Shown here: positions 1-7,198 of the stretch, in pieces
Position numbering within the stretch: the stretch's first letter is position 1
Layout of the letters: the number at the start of each line of letters is the position of its first letter
DNA from: an uncultured Eubacteriales bacterium
GTDB taxonomy: Bacteria > Bacillota > Clostridia > Christensenellales > CAG-138
Assembly: GCA_902789675.1 (NCBI GenBank)
Contig: CADAPG010000003.1
Span: 1 to 58,501 of the forward strand
Length of the DNA stretch: 58,501 nucleotides
Direction: 5' to 3'
Position numbers and translations under genes: made by a program
The notes under the pieces: model-generated
Told to the model about the DNA's origin: nothing
Databases searched by the model: none
Seen by the model: only the letters and a program-made list of their open reading frames with translations

Positions 1-585
1 GAAGCGAAAAAGACGTATCTGACGTTCGATTACAGCTTTGAGGATGCCAAGTCCCCCCACGATAACGTATTCGATCAGTTCGTGAAGCACTTTTACGGGT
101 TCAGCGATCAAACAAGGCTCATCATGAGCGGGTATTATGATCAGGATAAAAAAGATGTGCTCGTTCTGCATTATACGGGGTATACGCAGGATTCGCCGGT
201 GCAGAAAACGCCCATTGATACGACGCTGAAGCTTGAAAAAGTCCTTCCGGTTATGCTGAACGGCTATGATGTTCTGAATTTCGCGGGAGTATGGAACGAC
301 AACGTCGGAAACAAGTGGATCTTTACGGTGGAGGATGAATCCTCGCACAAGATGAAGCTGAAGATGATCTCGGCGGACGGGGAGGCGTTTACCGATACGT
401 TTTCGTTCATATCTCTGAAGATGGACGAAAACGGAAAGCCGAAGCTGATGCGACTGTTTGCAATGAACCCGGACAGTAAAAAATCCAAGACGTTTTACAT
501 CGAAGTAAAGGACCTGATCTTCAAGGGCAATGAGATCGTGATCAAGACCGATTCCGAGGAACTTGTTCTGAAACCGGAGGGTTAA
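1..585 (+). CDS. Hypothetical protein, 5' end outside the window
   Basis: The frame is open from base 1 without a stop and ends at TAA 583-585, so the gene is cut by the window edge and 194 codons are visible. An internal GTG at 82 is unlikely to be the real start because the coding pattern continues upstream of it. The product is rich in beta-type alternation and in Lys, Asp and Glu, with no membrane segment in the visible part. It looks like the C-terminal part of an exported or lipoprotein-type domain. I do not recognise a family. A terminator-like hairpin follows at 706-731. Confidence 0.7.
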   Translation, partial: EAKKTYLTFDYSFEDAKSPHDNVFDQFVKHFYGFSDQTRLIMSGYYDQDKKDVLVLHYTGYTQDSPVQKTPIDTTLKLEKVLPVMLNGYDVLNFAGVWNDNVGNKWIFTVEDESSHKMKLKMISADGEAFTDTFSFISLKMDENGKPKLMRLFAMNPDSKKSKTFYIEVKDLIFKGNEIVIKTDSEELVLKPEG

Positions 586-705
586 AAAGAGTATTCGTAC
601 AGGTCAGCAAACAGCCGCAGCGCTTTCTTTCCGAAAGCGGATCCGGCGCGGCTTTGCTGCCCTGCTGCGCAGAGGAATAACAGGTCGCAACGCGACCGCT
701 CAGCA

Positions 706-731
706 CGGGGCTCAGAACGAGCCTCGTTTTT
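706..731 (+). terminator. Rho-independent terminator
   Basis: An 8-bp stem (706-713 with 719-726, one G-T pair) and a 5-base loop are followed by five T residues. It closes the partial gene at the left edge. A second small hairpin lies in the preceding GC-rich stretch, in which I see no gene. Confidence 0.75.
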
Positions 732-967
732 CATTTGACTTCGCATTCTTTTTCAATCAGCTCGATCAGCTCATGCGGCGAAATGTCAAAAGCATTCGAC
801 AACTTCCAGATCGTTTCCAGATTCGGAAGTTTTGTTCCCGCTTCGATCATGGCAAGATGGCTTCGTGCAATTCCCGCGAGCCCGCTCAATACCTCCTGCG
901 ATACATGCTTTTTCTTTCGCAGTCGTTTCATTACAACGCAGATTGCTTTTCTGTTCAGTTCTGTCAT
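731..967 (-). CDS. XRE-family HTH transcriptional regulator (78 aa)
   Basis: A short single-domain DNA-binding protein of the Cro/C1 (HTH_3) type. Residues about 10-65 carry the five-helix pattern: RLRKKKHVSQEVLSGLAG, then the turn and recognition helix IARSHLAMIEAG, then PNLETIWKLSNAFDIS. No effector domain follows. The ATG at 967 has a GGAG site 8 bases upstream. It is transcribed away from the zinc-finger membrane protein at 1147. The shared intergenic region holds an inverted repeat over that gene's promoter, so this protein probably represses its neighbour and perhaps itself. Family assignment is firm; the target is inferred. Confidence 0.88.
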   Translation of the reverse strand: MTELNRKAICVVMKRLRKKKHVSQEVLSGLAGIARSHLAMIEAGTKLPNLETIWKLSNAFDISPHELIELIEKECEVK

Positions 968-1024
968 CCACTTACTCCAAACTGATAGCTTATATTGTTA
1001 GAGTAAAGAAAAATGGCGAAAATA

Positions 1025-1065
1025 TGTCTATCAACGTAGACATTTTCAAAATTGTATGCTATAAT
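1025..1065 (+). promoter_or_regulatory. Promoter with overlapping inverted-repeat operator
   Basis: The -35 box TAGACA (1037-1042), a 17-bp spacer and an extended -10 TGCTATAAT (1057-1065) form a near-consensus sigma-A promoter reading into the gene at 1147. A perfect inverted repeat, TGTCTA (1025-1030) and TAGACA (1037-1042) separated by six bases, coincides with the -35 box. Further TAGACA at 1065-1070 and GATACA at 1099-1104 look like extra half-sites over and after the start point. This suits control by the adjacent XRE repressor. Confidence 0.7.
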
Positions 1066-1146
1066 AGACAAAATGTATCATATGACATTATCTGTTTAGA
1101 TACATTCACAATATTTTGAAATAAATATATAAAGGAGATTAAAGTT

Positions 1147-1854
1147 ATGGAAGATTCCAAATTAGAACAGCGCAAGAAAAAGTGTCCCTTGTGGATCATA
1201 CTTACTATTGTTGGCATACTCGTTGGAGTAGGGGTAACTCTATACCTCATTCTATGTCCTAAAGAATGTAAGATATGTCATGGTTCCGGTAAGGTGGCAT
1301 GTGAAAACTGTAAAGAAGGATTTATTGATTGTCCATCTTGTAAAGATGGAACAAAGCTTTGCCCCTCTTGTAATGGGAAAACAACGCAAAAATGTGACAA
1401 ATGTGATGGGAAAGGCTTTGACAAATGCAAAAACTGCAGTGGTACCGGAGAAAAATCTGTCTGGAAAAAGTGTTTTCTATGTGATGGACAGGGAATTGTT
1501 GTCACAAGGTGTTCATACTGTAATGGGAAAGGATATTATACGCAAGCTTACACTCAAATTGTTACTTGTAACTATTGCGGAGGCAGTGGACGCGAAAAGA
1601 AGACATGTCCTACTTGCATGGGCAATAAAGGAAAATATCACGCGGAGACATGTGATTTGTGTAATGGTACAGGATTATCAAAAGATCCCTGTTCAAAGTG
1701 TAATGGCGAAAAAATAGTAGCATGTTCTAAATGTAATGGCAAAGGTCATGTTGTCTGCTCAACGTGCCACGGGAATATGGTTGTGCCTTGTTCTGTTTGT
1801 AAAGGCAAAAGCGAATTAACGTGTCCAAATTGTCTGGGAACAGGTAAAGAATAA
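1147..1854 (+). CDS. Membrane-anchored protein with multiple DnaJ-type CxxCxGxG zinc fingers
   Basis: A 235-residue protein. A basic N-terminus (QRKKK) precedes one hydrophobic segment (about residues 14-37). Almost the whole remainder is made of CxxC motifs, many followed by GxG, as in the DnaJ/HSP40 central zinc domain; I count 16 CxxC pairs, enough for about eight zinc sites. There is no J domain. The positive-inside rule puts the cysteine-rich part outside the cell. AAAGGAG at 1131-1137 sets the ATG. Base composition is clearly more AT-rich than the neighbours, with different codon use, which suggests acquisition by transfer together with the divergent XRE gene. Function unknown; protein binding or zinc/redox sensing are possibilities. 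Confidence 0.85.
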   Translation: MEDSKLEQRKKKCPLWIILTIVGILVGVGVTLYLILCPKECKICHGSGKVACENCKEGFIDCPSCKDGTKLCPSCNGKTTQKCDKCDGKGFDKCKNCSGTGEKSVWKKCFLCDGQGIVVTRCSYCNGKGYYTQAYTQIVTCNYCGGSGREKKTCPTCMGNKGKYHAETCDLCNGTGLSKDPCSKCNGEKIVACSKCNGKGHVVCSTCHGNMVVPCSVCKGKSELTCPNCLGTGKE

Positions 1855-1860
1855 TTATAA

Positions 1861-1887
1861 ACGGAGCTCAAAGGAGCTCCGTTTTTT
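1861..1887 (+). terminator. Rho-independent terminator
   Basis: A 9-bp perfect stem (1861-1869 with 1874-1882), an AAAG loop, then a T run to 1887, directly after the zinc-finger gene. Confidence 0.9.
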
Positions 1888-1891
1888 GTAC

Positions 1892-1916
1892 AAAAACGGA
1901 CGGGCAAAGCCCGTCC
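1892..1916 (-). terminator. Terminator of the radA transcript, made of a small palindrome
   Basis: On the minus strand an 8-bp stem (GGACGGGC with GCCCGTCC) is followed by GTTTTTG. The palindrome followed by CCTACCG resembles the GGGCGG...CCGCCCCTACGG palindromes at 10670-10696 and 30494-30520, so a dispersed repeat may serve as terminator here. Confidence 0.7.
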
Positions 1917-1952
1917 CTACCGTCGGGAAAAGAAAACCGTGATACAGCATGT

Positions 1953-3284
1953 TCAATCCATAAACAGCGCGCGGATGGCTTCGGAAATGTCGCCGACGCG
2001 CACGAGCCTGCAGCCGGGATCGGCGATCTTTGCGCGTGCTGGGACGAGAACGGTCGTGTACCCGAGCCGCACCGCTTCCTTGACGCGCGTGTCGAGCTGG
2101 GACGCCGCGCGGATCTCGCCGGTCAGACCCACTTCGCCGATCAGCACGGTCTTTTCGGGCAGCGGCTTTTCGAGGATCGACGACGCGACGCACATCGCGG
2201 TCGCCAGATCCGCGCCGCGGTCGACGATGCGGAGGCTTCCCGCGACGTCGCAGTAGACGTCCTTGTCGGATACTTTAAGCCGCGCCTTGCGCTCGAGCAC
2301 GGCAAGGATCACGTTCAACCGGTTCACATCGAGCCCGACGGCGGTGCGCCGCGGACTCTGGAACGCGGAGGGGCAGAGGAGCGACTGGATCTCGCAGATG
2401 AGCGGACGCGAGCCCTCGAGCACGCAGGTGATCGCGGTTCCCGCAACGTTCCGACCGGACACGAACAGCGCGCCGGGGTCCTTGACCTCGCGCATGCCGG
2501 TCTCGCACATTTCAAACACGCCGAGCTCGTTGGTCGAGCCGAAGCGGTTCTTGACCGCGCGCAAAAGCCGCAGCCCCTCGTGCCGGTCGCCCTCAAAGTA
2601 CAGCACCGTATCGACGATGTGCTCGAGCACGCGCGGTCCTGCGATCGCGCCGTCCTTGGTGACGTGCCCGACGATCCACACGACCGTGCCGGTGTCCTTC
2701 GCAAACCGCGTAAACAGCGCGGTTGCGGCGCGCACCTGCGAGATGCTGCCCGCGGCGCTTTCGGCGGCTTCGGATTCCATCGTCTGGATCGAATCCACGA
2801 TCAGCATCTGCGCCTTCGTTTCTTTGGCGCGTTCGATCGCCGCCTCCGCAGAGGTCTCGGTGTATAGGTAGAGGTTTTCCCCCTTGACGCCCAGCCGGTC
2901 GGCGCGGAGCTTGATCTGCGAATTGCTCTCCTCGCCGGACACATAGAGTACCGGACCGGAGGCGGAAAGGTTGTCCGCGGCTTCCAGAAGAAGCGTCGAT
3001 TTGCCGATGCCGGGATCGCCGCCAAGCAGCACGACCATGCCCTTGACGAGCCCTCCGCCGAGCACGCGGTCGAGCTCTCCGATGCCGGTGGAGATGCGCG
3101 TCTGCGCCTCCGCGCGGACGTTTTGCAGCGGGACTGCCTTCGTAGTGATCTGCGCGCCGGCATGCGACAGCACGCGCTCCTCCTCGACAAGCGTGTTCCA
3201 GCTGCCGCACTGGGGACACTTGCCCATCCAGCGCGGCGTTTCATAGCCGCATTCTCCGCAGACGTACAGGGTTTTTTCTTTCAT
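1953..3284 (-). CDS. radA: DNA repair protein RadA
   Basis: A 443-residue RadA/Sms, a RecA-like ATPase helping branch migration and recombination intermediate processing. In order: an N-terminal zinc finger (C9, C12, C23, C26); Walker A GGDPGIGKST at 88-97; the RadA signature KNRFGSTNELG near residue 245; and a C-terminal Lon-protease-like domain without need of catalysis. Length is normal for the family. The frame is open further upstream, but MKEKTLYVCG at 3284 is the standard N-terminus. It has GGAG 8 bases before it and overlaps the upstream gene's stop as ATGA, pointing to coupled translation. Confidence 0.96.
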   Translation of the reverse strand: MKEKTLYVCGECGYETPRWMGKCPQCGSWNTLVEEERVLSHAGAQITTKAVPLQNVRAEAQTRISTGIGELDRVLGGGLVKGMVVLLGGDPGIGKSTLLLEAADNLSASGPVLYVSGEESNSQIKLRADRLGVKGENLYLYTETSAEAAIERAKETKAQMLIVDSIQTMESEAAESAAGSISQVRAATALFTRFAKDTGTVVWIVGHVTKDGAIAGPRVLEHIVDTVLYFEGDRHEGLRLLRAVKNRFGSTNELGVFEMCETGMREVKDPGALFVSGRNVAGTAITCVLEGSRPLICEIQSLLCPSAFQSPRRTAVGLDVNRLNVILAVLERKARLKVSDKDVYCDVAGSLRIVDRGADLATAMCVASSILEKPLPEKTVLIGEVGLTGEIRAASQLDTRVKEAVRLGYTTVLVPARAKIADPGCRLVRVGDISEAIRALFMD

Positions 3285-4462
3285 TGCCGTTCTCCGACCG
3301 TCATAAATTCCATGATGTCCTTGTCGCGCCAGGTGACGTCCATCCACACGATCACGTTTCCGCCCGCGCCGAGGAACATGGCGGTTTCGTCGCTGCGGGT
3401 CGTGCAGAAGGTCGTGCCGTCGCCGTAGTAGTAGACGTAGTTTTTATCGAATCGCGAATACGCGATGAATCCGTCACCGAGCGCAAAATCGACCGCGCCG
3501 GTCACGACCTCGACCGTTCGCTTCCCGTCGTACCAAAGGATCCGACCGGTCCTTGCGTGGTCGGAATCGAGGAAGGCGATGCCGTCCGCGTTCATCTGCG
3601 GATCGTGCACGTAATCGGCGTCGACCGGGACCGTTCTGCTTGCGCCGGTCACGACGTTCAGTGCGGTGAGGCTGCCTTCGGGCGAGACGTAAAGAAGCGT
3701 TCCGTCAAAGACGCAGGGCTTTGAAAGCGCGTAGGACGAGCCGTCAAAGAGCGCGAGCGTCGCGCTTTCGCCGGTGTTGAGATCGACGGCAAAGAGCTTG
3801 TCGCGGTTCTGTCCGGTGCGCTCGATCCAAAACGCCGTGTCCTTCCAGAGAACCGGCTTCGGAAGCCCCGTGTGCACGGTCTTCAGGGCGCGCGCCTCGC
3901 CGGTCTCGCGGTCATACGCCGCCATGCGTCCGCCGCCGTTCGCCGCGGAATCGAAATACACGATCCAGCGGTCGTTCATGACGGGGAAGCGGATGCTCTT
4001 GTATTCGAGCGGCAGCGGCAGATAGGAATGCGTATTCGTTTTGACGTCATACTGCAGCAGCCGCACGAAAGCCGCCGTGCCGTCCTGCGTGTAGTTGCCG
4101 ACGACGGCGAGGATCGTATCGCCCGAAACGGACACGTCCGCGGCGTACTGGAACTCCGGGACGACGATCTCGGTCTGCATCGACTTGAGGTCCGCTCCGT
4201 ACAGCGCGTGATCGGGATACGGATCGTGCGTGGGCGCGGGCGTGGGCGCGGGCGTCGGGGGAGGCGTGGGCGCTTCCTTCTGACAGGTATAGACGCCGTT
4301 GCCGAGGTTCTTGAAAAACGGGATCGCGTAGGTATAGATCGCCCAGCCGAGCGCGGCAAAGAAGCCCAGAACGAGCAGCAGCTCAATCCAGGGCAGAATG
4401 CGGAACCGCATCAGGTGTTTTCCGAATTTGGTCGTGGAGCGATATCGCTTTTCATGCTTCAT
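3281..4462 (-). CDS. Membrane-anchored protein with propeller-like extracellular domain
   Basis: A 393-residue protein. Basic N-terminus, one membrane helix (about 25-50), a short Pro-Thr spacer (TPPPTPAPTPAPT) near 65-80, then about 300 residues of repeated short beta strands (RWIVYFDS, TAFWIER, LLYVSPEG, IAFLDSD, GFIAYSRF). These resemble the blades of a TolB/WD-type propeller or DUF5050-like domain; the exact family is not certain. The domain should lie outside the cell. It is the first gene of a two-gene unit with radA (4-base overlap), an unexplained pairing that may simply reflect shared transcription. The start at 4462 is divergent from dnaX. Confidence 0.75.
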   Translation of the reverse strand: MKHEKRYRSTTKFGKHLMRFRILPWIELLLVLGFFAALGWAIYTYAIPFFKNLGNGVYTCQKEAPTPPPTPAPTPAPTHDPYPDHALYGADLKSMQTEIVVPEFQYAADVSVSGDTILAVVGNYTQDGTAAFVRLLQYDVKTNTHSYLPLPLEYKSIRFPVMNDRWIVYFDSAANGGGRMAAYDRETGEARALKTVHTGLPKPVLWKDTAFWIERTGQNRDKLFAVDLNTGESATLALFDGSSYALSKPCVFDGTLLYVSPEGSLTALNVVTGASRTVPVDADYVHDPQMNADGIAFLDSDHARTGRILWYDGKRTVEVVTGAVDFALGDGFIAYSRFDKNYVYYYGDGTTFCTTRSDETAMFLGAGGNVIVWMDVTWRDKDIMEFMTVGERQ

Positions 4463-4517
4463 GTTTTTATTTTACACTTATTTCAAGATTCGGTCAACCT
4501 TGCAGACGCTTTTGGCA

Positions 4518-4546
4518 TTGTGAAACGGAAAAGAGTGTGCTATAAT
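4518..4546 (+). promoter_or_regulatory. Promoter of the dnaX operon
   Basis: TTGTGA (4518-4523), a 17-bp spacer and an extended -10, TGCTATAAT (4538-4546). The start codon is 55 bases downstream. Many Bacillota carry the SRP RNA gene just before dnaX; there is no room for one here. Confidence 0.75.
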
Positions 4547-4600
4547 ACATCCTGTAGCAGTGTGCGGCAAATTGCGCCGCACGGGAAAGGAACGAACGCT

Positions 4601-6253
4601 TTGGCACGACGCGCATTGTACCGCGAATACCGTCCCGAGACCTTCAGAGAGGTCGTCGGGCAGGACCATATCACCACCATTCTGAAAAATCAGGTGCGGG
4701 AGAATAAGCTTTCCCACGCGTACCTGTTCTGCGGTTCGCGCGGAACGGGCAAGACGACCTCGGCAAAGATCCTGTCCCGCGCGGTCAACTGCCTGGATCC
4801 GAAGGACGGCGAGCCCTGCGGCGCATGCGCCGCCTGTCGGCTTGTCAAGGCGGGCAGCGCCGACGTGATCGAGATCGACGCCGCGTCCAACAACAGCGTG
4901 GACAACGTCCGCACGCTGATTGAGCAGGCGCAGTTCGCGCCGCTGGAGCTCAGGTACCGCGTGTTCATCATCGACGAGGTGCACATGCTTTCGAACGCGG
5001 CGTTCAACGCGCTTCTGAAAACGCTCGAGGAGCCGCCGAAGCACGTCCTGTTCATCCTTGCGACGACCGAGCCGCAGAAGCTCCCCGCGACCATCATTTC
5101 GCGCTGTCAGCGCTTCGATTTTCACCGTCTCACCATCGCGCATATCGTGGCGAATCTCACCGCCGTGCTCGAAAAGGCGGGGGCGAGCATCGAGCCGAAC
5201 GGGCTTCGGCTGATCGCCCGCGCGGCGGACGGCGGCATGCGCGACGCGCTGTCGCTTGCCGACCAGTGCCTGTCCTATGCGGGAAACACCGTTTCCGAGC
5301 AGGACGTTCTGAACGCGCTCGGCACGGTCTCCTCGGCGGTGCTGGAGGATACCGCAGGCGCGCTGCTCTCCGGCAGCGCAAACGACGCGGTGCGCGCGCT
5401 TGACGAGGTCGTGCGAAACGGCCGCGATCTCGGCGTGTTCCTTGCCGATCTTGCAAAGCATTTCCGGGCGCTGCTGCTCGCAAAGACCTGCGGCGACTGC
5501 GCGGACCTTCTGGACTGCACCGACGATCAGATGCAGCGGTATCTGAAGGTCGCAAAGGGCGCGGACGAAGCGCGGATCCTTTACGCCATGGAGCAGATCC
5601 TTGCGGTGCAGAGCAAGCTCCGGCTGTTCCCCGCGCCGCGGATCCCGATTGAAACGGCGTTTTTGCGCATCTGCCGCCCGGCGGACGACGCAAGCCTTTC
5701 CGCGCTCGAAGCACGCGTGGCGCTTCTCGAATCCCGTCCCGCGGCGGCCGCACCGCAGAAGGCAGCGGTTCCCGCAGAGGACGTCAACCCCGGCGTCCCG
5801 CCTGTAAACGCTGATAAAAAGCCTTCTCCTCGAGGGGAAGGTGTCTCACAGAGCGAGGCGGATGAGGTGTCTTTTCCCGTAACAAACGCCGACCCCGGCG
5901 TCCCGCCCGTAACGAACGCCGACCCCGGCGTTCCGCCCGAACCGGCGAACGAGGCGGAAACGCTCTGGGCGCAGGCAAAGCAGAAGATCATGGAGATGAA
6001 CCCGATGGTTTATTTCTATGTGAAGGAAACGCGCGGGACGGCGCTCCGTGACGGCGTGCTGACGGTCGAGTTTCCGGCGACGCAGGAGAGCATGCTGAAC
6101 GGCATGCGCGCGGCGCGGAATCTGCAGATCGCGAAGAACGCGATCGAGGCGGTGCGACCCAAGACGGAGCTTTCGTTCCGGCTTGCGGCGCTCGCAAACG
6201 AAAACGAAGAAAAGCTCAAAGCGCTTTTCGGAAGCAGTTTAACCATCAAATAA
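4601..6253 (+). CDS. dnaX: DNA polymerase III subunit gamma/tau
   Basis: A 550-residue clamp-loader ATPase. MARRALYREYRP is the canonical N-terminus and is read from a TTG with AAAGGA 9 bases upstream. Visible: Walker A GSRGTGKTT (45-53), zinc finger C64, C73, C76, C79, Walker B with DEVHM near 127, and sensor 1 SRC. Domains I-III end near residue 365. A Pro/Asp-rich linker (about 390-446) then leads to the tau-specific C-terminus. That linker contains a dispersed palindromic repeat in frame (5816-5871) followed by two 30-bp tandem copies (5879-5938). An AAA-AAG at 5816-5821 and a -1 frame stop at 5863-5865 would give a gamma-sized product if frameshifting occurs. First gene of dnaX-ybaB-recR. 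Confidence 0.95.
   Translation: MARRALYREYRPETFREVVGQDHITTILKNQVRENKLSHAYLFCGSRGTGKTTSAKILSRAVNCLDPKDGEPCGACAACRLVKAGSADVIEIDAASNNSVDNVRTLIEQAQFAPLELRYRVFIIDEVHMLSNAAFNALLKTLEEPPKHVLFILATTEPQKLPATIISRCQRFDFHRLTIAHIVANLTAVLEKAGASIEPNGLRLIARAADGGMRDALSLADQCLSYAGNTVSEQDVLNALGTVSSAVLEDTAGALLSGSANDAVRALDEVVRNGRDLGVFLADLAKHFRALLLAKTCGDCADLLDCTDDQMQRYLKVAKGADEARILYAMEQILAVQSKLRLFPAPRIPIETAFLRICRPADDASLSALEARVALLESRPAAAAPQKAAVPAEDVNPGVPPVNADKKPSPRGEGVSQSEADEVSFPVTNADPGVPPVTNADPGVPPEPANEAETLWAQAKQKIMEMNPMVYFYVKETRGTALRDGVLTVEFPATQESMLNGMRAARNLQIAKNAIEAVRPKTELSFRLAALANENEEKLKALFGSSLTIK
5816..5871 (+). repeat. Dispersed palindromic repeat inside dnaX
   Basis: The segment holds the near-palindrome CCTTCTCCTCGAGGGGAAGG (5822-5841) and the tail GCGGATGAGGTG, the same pattern as the intergenic repeats at 10726 and 30596. 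Here it is translated in frame as part of the DnaX linker. Confidence 0.8.
5879..5938 (+). repeat. Two 30-bp tandem repeats in the dnaX linker
   Basis: Units 5879-5908 and 5909-5938 differ at two positions and encode TNADPGVPPV-type decapeptides. A related NPGVPPVNAD segment lies before the palindromic repeat, so the palindrome is flanked by copies of the same short unit. Confidence 0.85.
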
Positions 6254-6267
6254 CGGAGGTAATCAAT

Positions 6268-6603
6268 ATGGCAAGAGGCGGATTTCCGATGGGCGGCGGC
6301 ATGAACATGCAGCAGATGATGATGAAGGCCCAGAAGATGCAGCAGGAGATTCAGAAGAAACAGCAGGAGCTGTATGAGAGAGAATTCACGGCGACCGCGG
6401 GCGGCGGCATGGTCACGGTGACGGTCAAGGGCGACAAGACCGTGCAGTCGATCAAGCTCGATCCCGCGTGCGTGGATCCCGACGACGTCGAGATGCTCGA
6501 GGATCTGATCGTTGCGGGCGTGAACGCCGCGATCAAGGAAGCGAGCGACACGGTCGAGCGCGAGATGAGCCGGATCACCGGGGGCATGAACCTCGGCTTC
6601 TGA
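6268..6603 (+). CDS. ybaB: YbaB/EbfC family nucleoid-associated protein
   Basis: A 111-residue DNA-binding protein that typically forms dimers shaped like tweezers. The glycine- and methionine-rich start (MARGGFPMGGGMNMQQMMMKAQKMQ), the central long helix, the beta segment VTVTVKGDKTVQSIKLDP and the C-terminal MSRITGGMNLGF are all typical. A GGAGG site precedes ATG 6268. It sits between dnaX and recR, its usual place, 14 bases after dnaX and one base before recR. Confidence 0.95.
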   Translation: MARGGFPMGGGMNMQQMMMKAQKMQQEIQKKQQELYEREFTATAGGGMVTVTVKGDKTVQSIKLDPACVDPDDVEMLEDLIVAGVNAAIKEASDTVEREMSRITGGMNLGF

Positions 6604-6604
6604 T

Positions 6605-7198
6605 ATGGCGATCGAATCCATTGAAAAACTGACGACGCAGCTTTCGAGACTTCCCGGCATCGGCCGCAAAACGGCGCAGCGGCTTGCGTACCATCTTCTG
6701 CGGGTGCAGAAGGAGCAGGCGACCGAGCTTGCCGAGGCGATCCTCACGGCGCGCGAAAAGGTGCATCCGTGCCCGATCTGCGGCGCGTTCACCGATCTCG
6801 ACACCTGCGAGCTGTGCGCCGATCCGAAGCGCACGGACGAGGTCGTGTGCGTCGTTTCCGACGCGCGCGACGTGCTGTCCATGGAGAAAACGCGCGAGTT
6901 CCACGGCAGATATCATGTGCTGAACGGCTCGCTCTCGCCGATGAACGGCATCGGTCCGGGCGCGCTGCGTATCAACGCGCTTCTGGAGCGCTGCAAAACC
7001 GGCACGGTGAAGGAGGTCATCCTTGCCACGAATCCCGACGTGGAGGGGGAGGCGACCGCCGCGTACATCGCGAAGCTTCTGAAGCCGATGGGGATCATGA
7101 CCACGCGCATCGCGCACGGCATCCCGATCGGCGGCAATCTGGAATATACCGACGAGGTCACGCTTGCAAAAGCGCTTGAAGGACGAAGGATCGTATGA
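6605..7198 (+). CDS. recR: Recombination mediator RecR
   Basis: A 197-residue RecR, which works with RecF/RecO to load RecA on gapped DNA. Visible: a helix-hairpin-helix (LPGIGRKTAQRLAYHLL, 16-32), a C4 zinc finger (C56, C59, C68, C71), a Toprim domain (VCVVSDARDVLSMEKT onward) with NPDVEGEATA, and the usual C-terminus ALEGRRIV. Normal length. The stop overlaps the next gene's start as ATGA, so translation of the following amidase is probably coupled to RecR. Confidence 0.96.
   Translation: MAIESIEKLTTQLSRLPGIGRKTAQRLAYHLLRVQKEQATELAEAILTAREKVHPCPICGAFTDLDTCELCADPKRTDEVVCVVSDARDVLSMEKTREFHGRYHVLNGSLSPMNGIGPGALRINALLERCKTGTVKEVILATNPDVEGEATAAYIAKLLKPMGIMTTRIAHGIPIGGNLEYTDEVTLAKALEGRRIV

Noticed and set aside
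3872..4600. Upstream extension of the dnaX frame over the neighbouring minus-strand gene
   Set aside because: The extension is a shadow of the gene at 3281-4462, contains the dnaX promoter, and the family N-terminus MARRALYREYRP begins at 4601.
4463..4600. SRP RNA gene upstream of dnaX
   Set aside because: Only 55 bases separate the -10 box from the start codon; no conserved SRP RNA hairpin is seen.
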